Shown here piece after piece: positions 15,548 through 25,401 of a stretch of DNA of 48,536 bases. Source of the stretch: a virus; the IMG/VR virus record IMGVR_UViG_3300034062_008208, positions 1 to 48,536 of that record. The stretch is one strand, 5' to 3'. The position numbers and the translations under genes are program-made. Position 1 is the first letter of the stretch. The number at the start of each line of letters is the position of its first letter. The notes below the pieces were generated by a model. That model was not told where the DNA came from and did no database searches. It saw only the letters and a program-made list of their open reading frames with translations.

Positions 15548-15779
15548 ATTAATTTTGCCACTTTTATTTATCTCTTTATTTTTTACTTCTCATAGATATG
15601 ACGGATCGTCCCGTGCTCCTGTTATAATATCCGGAGCTATTGTTAAAAATATGGGAAATGAACCAATTAAAAAATATAAAAGAAAAGAATGTCCTGTTTG
15701 CAAAGGAAGTGGACAATATTTAAGTGGAGATGGTATAAAAATGGTCGATTGCGGATACTGCATTCCTGATAAAAAATAA
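15540..15779 (+). CDS. Exported small protein with a DnaJ-type Cys motif
   Basis: 79 residues. The N-terminal 17 residues look like a signal peptide or anchor (MNKLILPLLFISLFFTS). The C-terminal part has CPVCKGSGQYLSGDGIKMVDCGYC (two CxxC pairs, the first as CxxCxGxG as in DnaJ zinc modules), so it probably binds zinc. It overlaps the upstream small membrane gene. GAGGTAAAA lies in the upstream gene as ribosome site. An exported metal-binding partner of the membrane cluster is a reasonable reading; function unknown. Confidence 0.7.
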   Translation: MNKLILPLLFISLFFTSHRYDGSSRAPVIISGAIVKNMGNEPIKKYKRKECPVCKGSGQYLSGDGIKMVDCGYCIPDKK

Positions 15780-15800
15780 AGAATCTGAGGAGATAAGATA

Positions 15801-16190
15801 ATGACTATTGATCCTAAGTTAGAAAATTTAGCACAAAAAATTCTTACTAAAGCAAATATAAAAAATGAAAACTATGGATTTGATCCTATTACTATTATTA
15901 TAGTTATAGGAGTTATACTGAGTCTAATTCGCGTTATTCAGGAATGTCGTAGTAAACGTAGAAAAAATGATAAAATGAGTGAAGCTTTGGACTTAAGACA
16001 TACTATAGTTAATTTAACTATTAAAGATAGTTGGTTAAATAATTATAGATTAAATAAAATATTAAAACAACATTTGAGTAAAAAACAATATCAGCAATAC
16101 GGAGTTAGTTTAAGAAATGCCATCATGGAAGTTGGTAAGAATCTTGATGATACAGAATCTTTAACACTTCTGGAGGCAACCAATGTTTAG
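15801..16190 (+). CDS. Single-pass membrane protein, unknown
   Basis: 129 residues; GAGGAGATAAGATA precedes ATG 15801. One membrane segment (about 29-46, ITIIIVIGVILSLIRVI) separates a short N-terminal region from a basic helical domain (RSKRRKNDK, then LTIKDSWLNNYRLNKILKQ). By the positive-inside rule the C-terminal domain is cytoplasmic. It overlaps the next start by 8 bases. No family recognised. Confidence 0.65.
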   Translation: MTIDPKLENLAQKILTKANIKNENYGFDPITIIIVIGVILSLIRVIQECRSKRRKNDKMSEALDLRHTIVNLTIKDSWLNNYRLNKILKQHLSKKQYQQYGVSLRNAIMEVGKNLDDTESLTLLEATNV

Positions 16191-16431
16191 TCTTTTAGTA
16201 TGGGTGATTTATGGTTTGTTTGTTGGCTCATTAGCCAAAGCTATTGTTCCGCTTAACCTACGTCTTGGATTTTTTCAAACAGTAGCATTAGGAGTAGCTG
16301 GGTCTTATATGGGCGGAGCTATTCTATATCTTCTTGGTACATATGATAGTCTCAGCCCATCCGGTATTTTTATGGGTGTTACCGGAGGCATACTTAGCCT
16401 AATGTTATATAATAAACTTATTAACAAATAA
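16183..16431 (+). CDS. GlsB/YeaQ/YmgE-like membrane protein
   Basis: 82 residues with three hydrophobic helices. VIYGLFVGSLAKAIVP, then LGVAGSYMGGAILYLLG and GIFMGVTGGILSLMLYN match the pattern of the GlsB/YeaQ family (transglycosylase-associated protein), small Gly-rich membrane proteins of 80-100 residues found in bacteria and some phages. The biochemical role in bacteria is unclear and linked to envelope stress. GGAGG precedes ATG 16183 inside the upstream gene. Confidence 0.7.
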   Translation: MFSLLVWVIYGLFVGSLAKAIVPLNLRLGFFQTVALGVAGSYMGGAILYLLGTYDSLSPSGIFMGVTGGILSLMLYNKLINK

Positions 16432-16445
16432 TAAATGGAAAATGA

Positions 16446-19400
16446 ATGTCAACTCCTCCAATTTATTCTATCTTAGGAAACTGTAATAGCGCTAATTATA
16501 GTAAGAACGGAAATGCTTCCTCGGATTGGAATAATGAAAATGGTAATGTTACCAGCGTTGGCAGCAATGGTAATGATAGTTTTTTTGGCACTTATGATCA
16601 AAACGGTAATGTTTATGAAATTATAGACTATCAACCATCGTCATTTTTTATTCAGTTATATGGAGGTAGTTATTCTTCTTTAACAGCAAATGATTCTATT
16701 GATAGTTCTTTAAGTTTAAGAAGAGACGATGTTGGATTTAGAGTATGCGCTAATAGTGGAACAACAACAGCGTTTGATTCTATTACAGTTTCTGGTACAG
16801 GCAATAATAACGATACTAATGGAATTGGTCAAGTAAATTACAATTATAAAATTGGTAAATTTACTATTACAAATACTCAATATGTAGAATTTTTAAACGC
16901 TGTTGCTAATAGTGGATCGCCCGCATTAATACAAACTAGTGTTTGGCCTTTTCAACGACTAATGCAGGATTCTAATCGTGGAGGAATAATAGTAAACGGC
17001 TTTAGCCCAAATATGTCTTATTCTGTAAAAACGAATTTTGCAGATAAACCAGTTAATTACGTTACTTGGTATAATGCGGCTAGATATATTAATTGGTTAC
17101 ATAACGGAAAACCAAATTCGTCTACTTTATCATTAAATTCTACAGAAAATGGTGTTTATTATCTTAATTTTGAAAATAATGTTACAACTATACCAACCAT
17201 AATAAATAATAAAAATACATATTGGCTACCAGATAGAAATGAATGGTATAAAGCGGCCTACTATACATTAGATAAAAATGGCTCAGGTTCCGGATATTGG
17301 TTATATGCTACGCAATATGATACTGCTCCAGATTCAATTGTTTCTAATAGTAGTGGCGTTGCCAACAATACAGTAACAACACCGGACATTTGTATTAGCC
17401 CAACACCTACCCCCAGCGTTACTCCTACTTATTCTCCTACTCCTTCTTTAACGGCTAGTCCTACTCTTACTCCAACTAAAACAGCAACAAGCACCCCAAC
17501 AGTCACATCTTCTGTAACAACCACTCCAACACTAACACCAACCAAAACGCCAACAGCCACCATAACTCAAACAAGAACACCTAATTTAACTGTTAGTCCA
17601 ACAAAAACACCTACACGTACTCCAACAAGGACACCAAGTTTAACACCATCAACAACAGAAACACGTACTCCAACACCTACAGTTACCAGTTCTTCGACGG
17701 TAACCCCTACTCCGAGTAAGAGTCTTTGCTCTTCTATAACAGTTGGAGAACTAATTTATAATCCTATTTATACTAATGAAAATATTAGAATAATTTATAA
17801 AGGTTTTACATTTGAATCCTTTATTAACAATAGACAATTACTAGTCAATGGCGGTCAATTAGGAAATGCCGATATAAATATTGGACTACAAGAAATTCCT
17901 AATGCTAGTCAAACCCCAACTCCTACATTAACGCCAACCAATACTAGTACTCCAACCATCACACCAACAAATACTTCCACAACTACTAGTACTCCAACTG
18001 TTAGCCCAACACAAACAAACACAGCTTCTGTAACACCAACTAATTCTATTACTCCAACAGTTACAATTACTTCAACAGCGACACCGACACCTAGTATAAC
18101 CGCAAGTCAAACTCCAACACCGTCTATAACGCCAACACTTACACCAACAACAACAGTTACAAATACAGTAACATCAACAGCAACTCCCACTGTAACTAGC
18201 TCAAACACAACAACTCCAACTAATACTCCAACTAACACAGCAACTCCTACAAACACACCAACATTTACTCCATCTTCAACAACAACTCCTACTGTTACTC
18301 CAACAGTGACAGTAACCCCAACACCACTAGCATTTGCTCCATTATCAAATAGTATAAATTATGCTAATTCCGGTAATTGGAATGGATCTGTTTCTGGTAA
18401 TCTAACAACGGTAGGAACAAATGGAGGTCCAAGTTTTTATGGAACATATGATCAAAATGGAAATATTTCTGAAATAGCTTTAAGTGTTGTTAATAATACT
18501 GATTTAATTTTCAGTATCGGTGGTAATTTTGAAACTGCAACAGGAGATCTAAGATTATTAGAAAATATAAATGAAAATACTTTGGATAAAAATATAGGTT
18601 TTAGAATTGTTACCACAGGCAATCCTCTTAACTTGCCTTATTTCATAGATATTGTTGATAGTGGAAATAGTGCAGATACTAATGGGGTTGGATCTGTTAA
18701 TTATAATTATAAGATAAGTCAATATACAATAACTAACTGTGATTATATACAATTCTTAAATGCTGTTTCTACACAGAGCGATACTAATGATACTTATAAT
18801 GTTCAAATGTCTGGCGATCCATATGGTGGTATTATAAGAAGCACAGGATCAGCACCATATACTTATACTTTAAAAACTAATTTTGATAATAAACCAATTA
18901 ATTTTCTTAATATAAAAAGCATGATGAGATATTGTAATTGGTTACATAATGGTAAACCAATAGGAATACAAGATTTCAGTACAACAGAAGAAGGTGCATA
19001 TATATTAGATCCGATTGGTATAACTCCACAAGTAAGTTTAATTGCAAGCAATGGTGCAAAATATACACTACCAACATTAAACGAATGGTATAAAGCTGCT
19101 TATTATAATCCAAGAAAAAATGGATGGGGTAATGGCGGATATTGGACCTATGCTACACAAAGTGATAGTTTACCAGATAGAATTTGCTCTAGCGCTAGTG
19201 GAGATGGTAGATTAATTATCAGTAATGTTTGTTCAAACACAGAAGGTAATTCTTCTACTATCCTTTGTACGTTTACCCCTACTCCAAGCGTAACTCCTAC
19301 CAATACCCCAACAACAACAATTACTAGAACCCCTACTAATACTCCTACTAATACTCCTAGTCTAACTCGAACAATAACTCCGACAACAACCCTATCTCTA

Positions 19401-21512
19401 ACACCAACATCTACTTTAACTCCAACACAAACTATAACAAATACACCAACATCAACTATTGGCGGTACTCCAACAGTAACTCCTACATTAACATCAACTC
19501 CTACGAATACTCCTTCTGTAACTGTTAGTCCGACATCAAGTGCTACGCCAACAATCACACCAACTACTACTACAACTCCAACAACAACAATTATTGTAAC
19601 TCCAACAACAACCCCAACGGTTACTCCTACAGAAACTCCAACCGTTACTCCAACAACAACCCCAACAGTTACTCCCACAACAACGATTACTCCAACTGTT
19701 ACTATAACACAAACACCAACAACAACTCCAACCGTTACTCCAACAGAAACTCCAACCCTTACTCCTACAGAAACGCCAACTGTTACACCGACGCTCACCT
19801 CTACACCAACAGAAACACCAACACCAACAGTAACACCGACACCAACAGCTACAGAGGGTTTAACACCAACTCCTACCCCATCTGTAACAGAAACCCCAAC
19901 AGTTACTCCAACAGAAACACCAACAACAACCCCAACAGTTACTCCAACAGAAACACCAACAACAACCCCAACAGTTACTCCAACAGAAACACCAACAACA
20001 ACCCCAACAGTTACTCCAACAGAAACACCAACAACAACCCCAACAGTTACTCCCACAGAAACCCCAACCGTTACTCCGACAACAACCCCAACTGTTACTC
20101 CCACAACAACGATTACTCCAACTGTTACTATAACACAAACATCAACAACAACACCAACAACCACGCCAACAATTACACAAACCATTACTCCTTCTTCGAC
20201 ACCAATAGCCGGATGGATTCAAAGAGGTGTAGATATTGATGGCGAGGCAGCTAATGATTACAGTGGAAGTAGTGTTGCTATGAATAATGATGGTACCGTA
20301 GTAGCAATAGGAGCATATAGCAACGATGGAAATGGAACAGACAGTGGACATACTAGAATATATGCTTGGAACGGAACCTCTTGGATTCAAAGAGGAAATG
20401 ATATTGATGGTGAAGCAGCTTTTGATACAAGTGGATACAGTGTTAGTCTCAATAATGATGGAGATATAGTAGCAATCGGAGCAAATGGAAATAATGGTAA
20501 CGGGACCGATAGCGGAAGCGTAAGAGTATATGTTTGGAATGGTTCAGTATGGACTCAACGAGGAAGTGATATTGATGGAGAAGCAACCAATGATGCTAGT
20601 GGTATTAGCGTTTCTTTAAATAGCGACGGCACCGTACTAGCAATAGGAGCGTCTTTAAATGATGGTAATGGAACCGATAGCGGTCATGTACGAGTATATA
20701 ATTGGAATGGTTCAGCATGGACACAACGAGGAAGCGATATTGATGGAGAAGCGGCAAGTGATTATAGTGGACAAAGCGTTAGCTTAAATGATAATGGAGA
20801 TATATTAGCTATTGGAGCATATGGTAATGATAGTAATGGAAATAATAGCGGTCATGTACGAGTATATTCTTGGAATGGCTCAGTATGGACTCAAAGAGGA
20901 AACGATATTGATGGTGAATCAGCTAACGATGCTAGTGGTTTTAATATTAGTATTAATAGTGATGGTACTATACTAGCGATAGGAGCAGGTGGAAATAGCG
21001 ATAATGGAACAGCTAGCGGCCATACCAGAGTGTATGTTTGGAATGGTACTTCTTGGGTTCAAAGAGGAAGCGATATTGATGGAGTAGCAGCAAATGATAA
21101 TAGTGGTCTTAGTGTATCATTAAATAATGATGGTAGCATATTAGCTATTGGATCGCCATATAATGACACAAACGGTACCAATAGTGGACATGTACGAGTA
21201 TATTCTTGGAATGGTAGTTCTTGGACGCAAGTTGGCGATAATATTAATGGAGAAACATCTTTAAATTATAGTGGAATTAGTGTTCATCTTAATGGAGATG
21301 GTACAATATTAACTATCGGAGCCTCTGGTAATAGTGATAATGGAGCTAGTAGTGGTAGTGTACGAGTATATAGATTAATTGGTATCTCTTTTACGCCCAC
21401 GCCAACAAAAACCTTAACACCCACACCAACTAAAACACCAACAACAACACCAACAGTAACTCCTTCAAAAACAGCATATTATTCAGGCCAACAATATAAT
21501 TTTATTCCATAA
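16446..21512 (+). CDS. Giant modular adhesin: two permuted FGE-like modules, Thr/Pro linkers, seven-repeat propeller
   Basis: 1688 residues. Order: FGE/C-type-lectin-like module 1 (about 10-315), with the C-terminal half first ([21 protein letters not shown]) and the N-terminal half second ([33 protein letters not shown]); a Thr/Pro linker (317-425); a small domain (426-487); a linker (488-630); module 2 (633-925), permuted the same way; a very long Thr/Pro linker (about 940-1252); seven repeats of about 56 residues (1255-1646), each with W-x-Q-x-G-x-D-I-D-G-E, S-x-D-G-x-x-x-A-I-G and H/S-V-R-V-Y-x-W-N-G, forming a probable seven-bladed beta-propeller; and a short linker tail. Neither module has FGE catalytic cysteines or a GC-rich variable stretch. 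Likely virion-surface, with O-glycosylatable linkers (inference). Confidence 0.8.
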   Translation: MSTPPIYSILGNCNSANYSKNGNASSDWNNENGNVTSVGSNGNDSFFGTYDQNGNVYEIIDYQPSSFFIQLYGGSYSSLTANDSIDSSLSLRRDDVGFRVCANSGTTTAFDSITVSGTGNNNDTNGIGQVNYNYKIGKFTITNTQYVEFLNAVANSGSPALIQTSVWPFQRLMQDSNRGGIIVNGFSPNMSYSVKTNFADKPVNYVTWYNAARYINWLHNGKPNSSTLSLNSTENGVYYLNFENNVTTIPTIINNKNTYWLPDRNEWYKAAYYTLDKNGSGSGYWLYATQYDTAPDSIVSNSSGVANNTVTTPDICISPTPTPSVTPTYSPTPSLTASPTLTPTKTATSTPTVTSSVTTTPTLTPTKTPTATITQTRTPNLTVSPTKTPTRTPTRTPSLTPSTTETRTPTPTVTSSSTVTPTPSKSLCSSITVGELIYNPIYTNENIRIIYKGFTFESFINNRQLLVNGGQLGNADINIGLQEIPNASQTPTPTLTPTNTSTPTITPTNTSTTTSTPTVSPTQTNTASVTPTNSITPTVTITSTATPTPSITASQTPTPSITPTLTPTTTVTNTVTSTATPTVTSSNTTTPTNTPTNTATPTNTPTFTPSSTTTPTVTPTVTVTPTPLAFAPLSNSINYANSGNWNGSVSGNLTTVGTNGGPSFYGTYDQNGNISEIALSVVNNTDLIFSIGGNFETATGDLRLLENINENTLDKNIGFRIVTTGNPLNLPYFIDIVDSGNSADTNGVGSVNYNYKISQYTITNCDYIQFLNAVSTQSDTNDTYNVQMSGDPYGGIIRSTGSAPYTYTLKTNFDNKPINFLNIKSMMRYCNWLHNGKPIGIQDFSTTEEGAYILDPIGITPQVSLIASNGAKYTLPTLNEWYKAAYYNPRKNGWGNGGYWTYATQSDSLPDRICSSASGDGRLIISNVCSNTEGNSSTILCTFTPTPSVTPTNTPTTTITRTPTNTPTNTPSLTRTITPTTTLSLTPTSTLTPTQTITNTPTSTIGGTPTVTPTLTSTPTNTPSVTVSPTSSATPTITPTTTTTPTTTIIVTPTTTPTVTPTETPTVTPTTTPTVTPTTTITPTVTITQTPTTTPTVTPTETPTLTPTETPTVTPTLTSTPTETPTPTVTPTPTATEGLTPTPTPSVTETPTVTPTETPTTTPTVTPTETPTTTPTVTPTETPTTTPTVTPTETPTTTPTVTPTETPTVTPTTTPTVTPTTTITPTVTITQTSTTTPTTTPTITQTITPSSTPIAGWIQRGVDIDGEAANDYSGSSVAMNNDGTVVAIGAYSNDGNGTDSGHTRIYAWNGTSWIQRGNDIDGEAAFDTSGYSVSLNNDGDIVAIGANGNNGNGTDSGSVRVYVWNGSVWTQRGSDIDGEATNDASGISVSLNSDGTVLAIGASLNDGNGTDSGHVRVYNWNGSAWTQRGSDIDGEAASDYSGQSVSLNDNGDILAIGAYGNDSNGNNSGHVRVYSWNGSVWTQRGNDIDGESANDASGFNISINSDGTILAIGAGGNSDNGTASGHTRVYVWNGTSWVQRGSDIDGVAANDNSGLSVSLNNDGSILAIGSPYNDTNGTNSGHVRVYSWNGSSWTQVGDNINGETSLNYSGISVHLNGDGTILTIGASGNSDNGASSGSVRVYRLIGISFTPTPTKTLTPTPTKTPTTTPTVTPSKTAYYSGQQYNFIP
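19897..20076 (+). repeat. 36-bp tandem repeat in a Thr/Pro linker
   Basis: The word CAACAGTTACTC recurs at 19897, 19933, 19969, 20005 and 20041, exactly 36 bases apart, and the intervening bases are nearly identical. Each unit codes 12 residues of the [12 protein letters not shown] type. It is a protein-coding repeat, not a CRISPR array. Confidence 0.9.
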
Positions 21513-21524
21513 AGATAACATAAT

Positions 21525-23801
21525 ATGAATATTAATAAATCTATTATAGAATGTTGTCCATTTATACCAACAGCACAGCCTACTCCTAGTCCGACCTTAA
21601 CACCAAGCGCCACTATTACTCCAACAGTAACACCTACTCCTACGGAAACACCACCGGTAACACCCACTAATACAATAACTCCAAGTGCCACAGTCACAAT
21701 ACCTCCGACTCCTACTAATACTCCGACTCCATCATTCACTCCGGCCGAAACACCCTCTCCCACAGTAACTCCGACTCCATCTCCAACAATACCATTAGGA
21801 ATCGCTCCTAATGACTACATTCTAATATTTATTGATGAATCTAATAATTGGCAATGTAAACAAGGATCAAATGATCCTGGATGCTCCAATCCAGGAGGTT
21901 ACGTTGATTGGGCCGGACCTCCATCAACAATAGGATGGGCAGGCTATAATCTATATTCCACATGCACATCATGGGACTCGTGTTCATTAAACCCAACAGA
22001 ATATAAAGAAAGAGATGGAACAGCATACAGAACCACCGATTTTGCTCAAGGGGGAGTATCTGGCAGTTGGGAAAAAGATATTGCTGCAATTAATACAATA
22101 TCTTCATCTATCGATTTTAATAAAATTGTTGTATTCCATTCAATATGCAGAAGACTTGTAACGTTTTCTGGTGGTGGTATGAATTTAACTATTGAAAGTT
22201 GCTTGCCGGAGCCGTTGTTTCCTGTTGCTCCACAAGGATCATATACTCCTAGTTTATGTCCGATTAGACCGCGTAATTTTATATGGTCCCCTAGAACAAT
22301 AAATACTGGAACCCGTGGATGCCAAGACGCTTTCAATAATCAATTTCTTACTAAAACATGGATAGAAACACATTCTATAAATGATAGAAATAGATGGGAA
22401 ACTTTACCTCCAAATGGAGCTCGTATTTTTATATTTATAGACGACTCAGGTAGCTTAGGTCAGTATGGAAATAATGTAGAAGAACCTATTGATGAGCTAA
22501 TAGCTGCTTATCCACAATATAATTTTATTAAGCTTAAATGTGATAATGAAAGATTTTTAAGATGGATATATAATGTTACGGTAAAGAATACTGATATTTG
22601 TATAAGATCAGGTGGTAATCCTCCAGTTTCTCCTCCACCACCGCCTCCGCCACCTCCACCACCGCCGCCTCCGCCACCCGTACAACCACCTATTCCTACT
22701 CCACCAGCACAAACTTTTGTAAATAGAATGTGGGCAAATGTTTCTATGACATCAGACGGATCAATAATAGTAGCATCTGTTCAGAATACTACTTCCACTA
22801 ATACTGACAGTGTTTTTACGAGTTTAGATTATGGAAATAATTGGACACTAAATCGTAGTGGAATAGATGTTAGAGCAATATTAATATACGATAGAGATAA
22901 AAGAATATTTGCTGCCCCAGACGATGGTGTAATAGTTAAAAGCGAACAACCGCCTACTTTTGGTAGTTGGGCAGGTTTATTCGTTATGACAAGATCATAC
23001 GATAATGTTTCATTAGGATCATCTAGGCCATGGCGAGCAATATCGTGTTCTACTGATGGACTAAAATTATGTGCTGGAGATGCTCAGAGTGGATTCTTTG
23101 TAAGCAATGACGGAGGTGCCTCTTGGAAAGCTCCAGATGGTAATAATTTTGTACCAAGACAATTTAGTGATTTATCTTGTTCTAGTGATGGAAGCATAGT
23201 AGCAGCATCAGCATCAAGCTCTACAACATCAGCTGCTGGTGGCGTTTTTGTTAGCAATAACGGCGGATGGGCCACTGATCGTGGTATAGTTCTATCTCCT
23301 TGGAGCGCAAGAGAAAGTTGGAGTCTTAAATTAAGAGATGACGATGTGAGAATTATTAGGGGGCCAAATATTGTACGTCGTTTTGAGAGCACAGCAGTAT
23401 CTAGTAATGGTACTAATATGGTTGCAGTAAGCAATATTGGTTCCGTATTTACAAGCAATGATACTGGAAACACTTGGACATTCAGATATAATAATTTCCA
23501 AAAATGGGAAAAAGTAGCTATATCTCACGACGGCACCAAAATGGTAGCAGTCGCATCTCAAAGGTTCGCGAGCGGAGCAGTTACTTCAGCAAATTCTGAG
23601 TATATTTATACAAGTCATGATGGTGGTATTAATTGGGTTCAAAGAGGTCCACAAAAACAATGGAGAAGTATTGCTATGTCAGCCGACGGTTCTATTATGG
23701 TAGCAGTTGCTGGCCCAGGAACATCAATTAATAATACTTTCGCATACGATGGTATTTATAGAAGCACAGATAGCGGAGTTACTTGGACAAGAGTATTCTA
23801 G
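21525..23801 (+). CDS. Virion-type protein with Thr/Pro stalk, VWA-like region and Asp-box propeller
   Basis: 758 residues. After a Cys-containing start, a Thr/Pro stalk (about 15-92) leads to a domain (93-360) that begins NDYILIFIDESNN and later has RIFIFIDDSGSLGQ, a D-x-S-G-S metal-site-like motif of VWA domains. A short polyproline segment (about 368-386) precedes a C-terminal region (395-758) with repeated Asp-box motifs: SLDYGNNW, SNDGGASW, SNDTGNTW, SHDGGINW and STDSGVTW. Asp boxes mark sialidase/sortilin/YCF48-type beta-propellers; no sialidase catalytic residues are evident. A stalked binding protein is likely. ATG 21525 has only a weak AAAGATAA ribosome site. Confidence 0.75.
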   Translation: MNINKSIIECCPFIPTAQPTPSPTLTPSATITPTVTPTPTETPPVTPTNTITPSATVTIPPTPTNTPTPSFTPAETPSPTVTPTPSPTIPLGIAPNDYILIFIDESNNWQCKQGSNDPGCSNPGGYVDWAGPPSTIGWAGYNLYSTCTSWDSCSLNPTEYKERDGTAYRTTDFAQGGVSGSWEKDIAAINTISSSIDFNKIVVFHSICRRLVTFSGGGMNLTIESCLPEPLFPVAPQGSYTPSLCPIRPRNFIWSPRTINTGTRGCQDAFNNQFLTKTWIETHSINDRNRWETLPPNGARIFIFIDDSGSLGQYGNNVEEPIDELIAAYPQYNFIKLKCDNERFLRWIYNVTVKNTDICIRSGGNPPVSPPPPPPPPPPPPPPPPVQPPIPTPPAQTFVNRMWANVSMTSDGSIIVASVQNTTSTNTDSVFTSLDYGNNWTLNRSGIDVRAILIYDRDKRIFAAPDDGVIVKSEQPPTFGSWAGLFVMTRSYDNVSLGSSRPWRAISCSTDGLKLCAGDAQSGFFVSNDGGASWKAPDGNNFVPRQFSDLSCSSDGSIVAASASSSTTSAAGGVFVSNNGGWATDRGIVLSPWSARESWSLKLRDDDVRIIRGPNIVRRFESTAVSSNGTNMVAVSNIGSVFTSNDTGNTWTFRYNNFQKWEKVAISHDGTKMVAVASQRFASGAVTSANSEYIYTSHDGGINWVQRGPQKQWRSIAMSADGSIMVAVAGPGTSINNTFAYDGIYRSTDSGVTWTRVF

Positions 23802-23807
23802 GACAAT

Positions 23808-24773
23808 ATGAAAGACTCTTTGGCAATAATATTGCATCTATATCATATTGATTTATGGCAAGAATTTAAAGAATTATTAATTCCATTTAGAAATGAATTT
23901 AAATTATATCTATGTTTGTGCGAAGATAATGGTGAACAAACAGAAATAATAAAATCAGCTAAAAACTTATTTGATACAGATATATCATTCCATAAAAATT
24001 ATGGAGCTGATATAGCATCTTTTTTAAGAACTCTAGAAAATATAAAAGAATCATATTTCATTAAGATACACACTAAAAAAAGTTTACTTGGACAGTATAA
24101 TCAAATTAAATGGCGACATATTCTTTTACATGATTTTTTTAGTAATACAAATATTTTTGAATCTAATTATAAACAAATATTAACTAATCCTGATTGTGGG
24201 ATGATAGGTAATAAATATTTATTATCTACAGATAGCGAAAATTATCATTCTCACAAGATAAAAGAGCTATGTAATATATTAAAAATAAACTACGATAATA
24301 TTACTAATTATTCTTTTTTTGGCGGCAATATGTTTATGAGTAAAACACATTTATTCAAAAAACATTTTTTGCCGTATCAAGATATCTTACAATACTTATT
24401 ATCTAAAGAACTTAATAAAGTAATAGAAAAACACACCGGAACATATTCACATTCTCTAGAAAGACTGTTTGGTTATATTGTGTCTCTAAATAATTTAAAT
24501 TTTTACTATGTTAAACATGCTACAATAATTATTCCCAATAACAAAGCACCAAATGGAAAATTTAATCTAATAAAATTATACAACAATGATTGTTATCTAC
24601 AAGAAGATTTAAATGTATATGGACAAATTATCGATTTTGATGAAAATGAATTTTCAATAGAGTGGTATCATATGGAACCAAAACCAATTCAAAAATATAC
24701 CCTCATAAACAAAAACACAGCTGTTCAAAAAAATCTTGACACGCCACGAGAAAAGGATATAATACATGAATGA
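23808..24773 (+). CDS. RgpF-like (rhamnan synthesis F) glycosyltransferase
   Basis: 321 residues. NYGADIASFLRTL (about 64-76) and YFIKIHTKKS (about 82-91), then WRHILLHDFF, the NPDCGMIGN segment and FFGGNMFMSKTH (about 172-183), reproduce the RgpF family pattern (N-x-G-x-D-I, H-T-K-K-S, WR-x-x-L, G-x-M-F). This family is thought to transfer rhamnose or related sugars in cell-wall polysaccharide assembly. Here it follows the giant Thr/Pro-rich proteins directly (6-base gap), so it might glycosylate those linkers or alter the host surface (inference). Its stop overlaps the dCMP deaminase start (ATGA). Confidence 0.75.
   Translation: MKDSLAIILHLYHIDLWQEFKELLIPFRNEFKLYLCLCEDNGEQTEIIKSAKNLFDTDISFHKNYGADIASFLRTLENIKESYFIKIHTKKSLLGQYNQIKWRHILLHDFFSNTNIFESNYKQILTNPDCGMIGNKYLLSTDSENYHSHKIKELCNILKINYDNITNYSFFGGNMFMSKTHLFKKHFLPYQDILQYLLSKELNKVIEKHTGTYSHSLERLFGYIVSLNNLNFYYVKHATIIIPNNKAPNGKFNLIKLYNNDCYLQEDLNVYGQIIDFDENEFSIEWYHMEPKPIQKYTLINKNTAVQKNLDTPREKDIIHE
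24736..24763 (+). promoter_or_regulatory. Candidate sigma-70 promoter with near-leaderless start
   Basis: TTGACA (24736-24741), a 16-bp spacer and TATAAT (24758-24763) lie at the end of the glycosyltransferase gene. Transcription would begin about 7 bases on, at or next to ATG 24770, giving a leaderless or almost leaderless mRNA. AAAAGG (24751-24756) could serve as ribosome site on a read-through transcript. Confidence 0.55.
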
Positions 24774-25252
24774 CACAATCAAAAACAAGACCGTCGTGGA
24801 CCGATTATTTTCTTGGATTAGCCAAAGTGGTTTCCCAAAGAAGCCACGATGTTCATACACAGCATGGATGTATTATAACTGATAAGCAAAACCGCATTCT
24901 TGGCGTTGGATATAATGGATTTCCTAAAGGACTGGACGATAGTGAATTACCATTAACAAGACCAGAAAAATATCATTGGATGGTACACAGCGAAAGAAAT
25001 GCTCTGGCTAATTGCGTTGTTAGACCAGACGGCGGCACAGCCTATGTTACTGGTCAATGTTGTAATGATTGTATTATAGCTCTATACCAAGAGGGTATAG
25101 ATACAGTTTATATGATAGATAATCATGGAACAGTTTTATTCGACGATGATGCAAAAAATAGATTTGACATTTTTATTAGAATGAGTGGTATGAAAATTTT
25201 CTATATAGATCCAAATCTTGAGTGGCTGAGACAACTAAATGGTGTAATATGA
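24770..25252 (+). CDS. dcd: dCMP/deoxycytidylate deaminase
   Basis: 160 residues, the usual length for phage dCMP deaminase. The zinc site is H73-x-E75 in VHSERNAL and C98-x-x-C101 in GQCCNDC, where the usual Pro before the first Cys is itself Cys97. GYNGFPKGLDD and the R-P-E-K-Y segment match the substrate-binding region of the family. It makes dUMP from dCMP for thymidylate synthesis. No thymidylate synthase is seen in the window. It begins a nucleotide-metabolism block that includes ribonucleotide reductase. The symbol follows the common phage name, not a confirmed orthology. Confidence 0.9.
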   Translation: MTQSKTRPSWTDYFLGLAKVVSQRSHDVHTQHGCIITDKQNRILGVGYNGFPKGLDDSELPLTRPEKYHWMVHSERNALANCVVRPDGGTAYVTGQCCNDCIIALYQEGIDTVYMIDNHGTVLFDDDAKNRFDIFIRMSGMKIFYIDPNLEWLRQLNGVI

Positions 25253-25401
25253 TGGTTACCCTATTTTATATTTTATCTACCATATATTTCATACAACTAT
25301 ATCTAATAGAAAACTTTAATCCTATCGGTAAAGAATTTACAATCTTAACCATATTAGGTTTAGCTGCTATTTTAGTAAAAAAAGAAAGAAAACCATTATG
25401 A
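25249..25401 (+). CDS. 50-residue membrane protein between dCMP deaminase and NrdB
   Basis: ATG 25249 overlaps the deaminase stop (ATGA), and its TGA at 25399-25401 overlaps the NrdB start (ATGA), so it fills the gap exactly. Two hydrophobic stretches are seen (LFYILSTIYFIQLYLI and FTILTILGLAAILV), with a Lys/Arg-rich end. The four-base overlaps on both sides argue that it is translated. The family is not recognised. Confidence 0.65.
   Translation: MMVTLFYILSTIYFIQLYLIENFNPIGKEFTILTILGLAAILVKKERKPL

Noticed and set aside
16476-19220. Additional DGR variable or template regions in the two FGE-like modules of the 1688-residue protein
   Set aside because: The equivalent stretches are AT-rich and lack NNC codon clustering; neither matches the 6421-6540 sequence.
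19897-20076. Regular 36-bp repeats as a CRISPR array
   Set aside because: Units are contiguous with no unique spacers and are in frame with a Thr/Pro protein repeat.
19148-20185. 345-codon minus-strand frame coding VGV/GVT repeats
   Set aside because: It is the complement of the Thr/Pro-linker repeats; no other minus-strand gene is supported in the window.
24766-24882. 38-codon frame starting 4 bases before the dCMP deaminase start
   Set aside because: It is a shadow of the deaminase gene with no recognisable protein; the deaminase frame has clear motifs.
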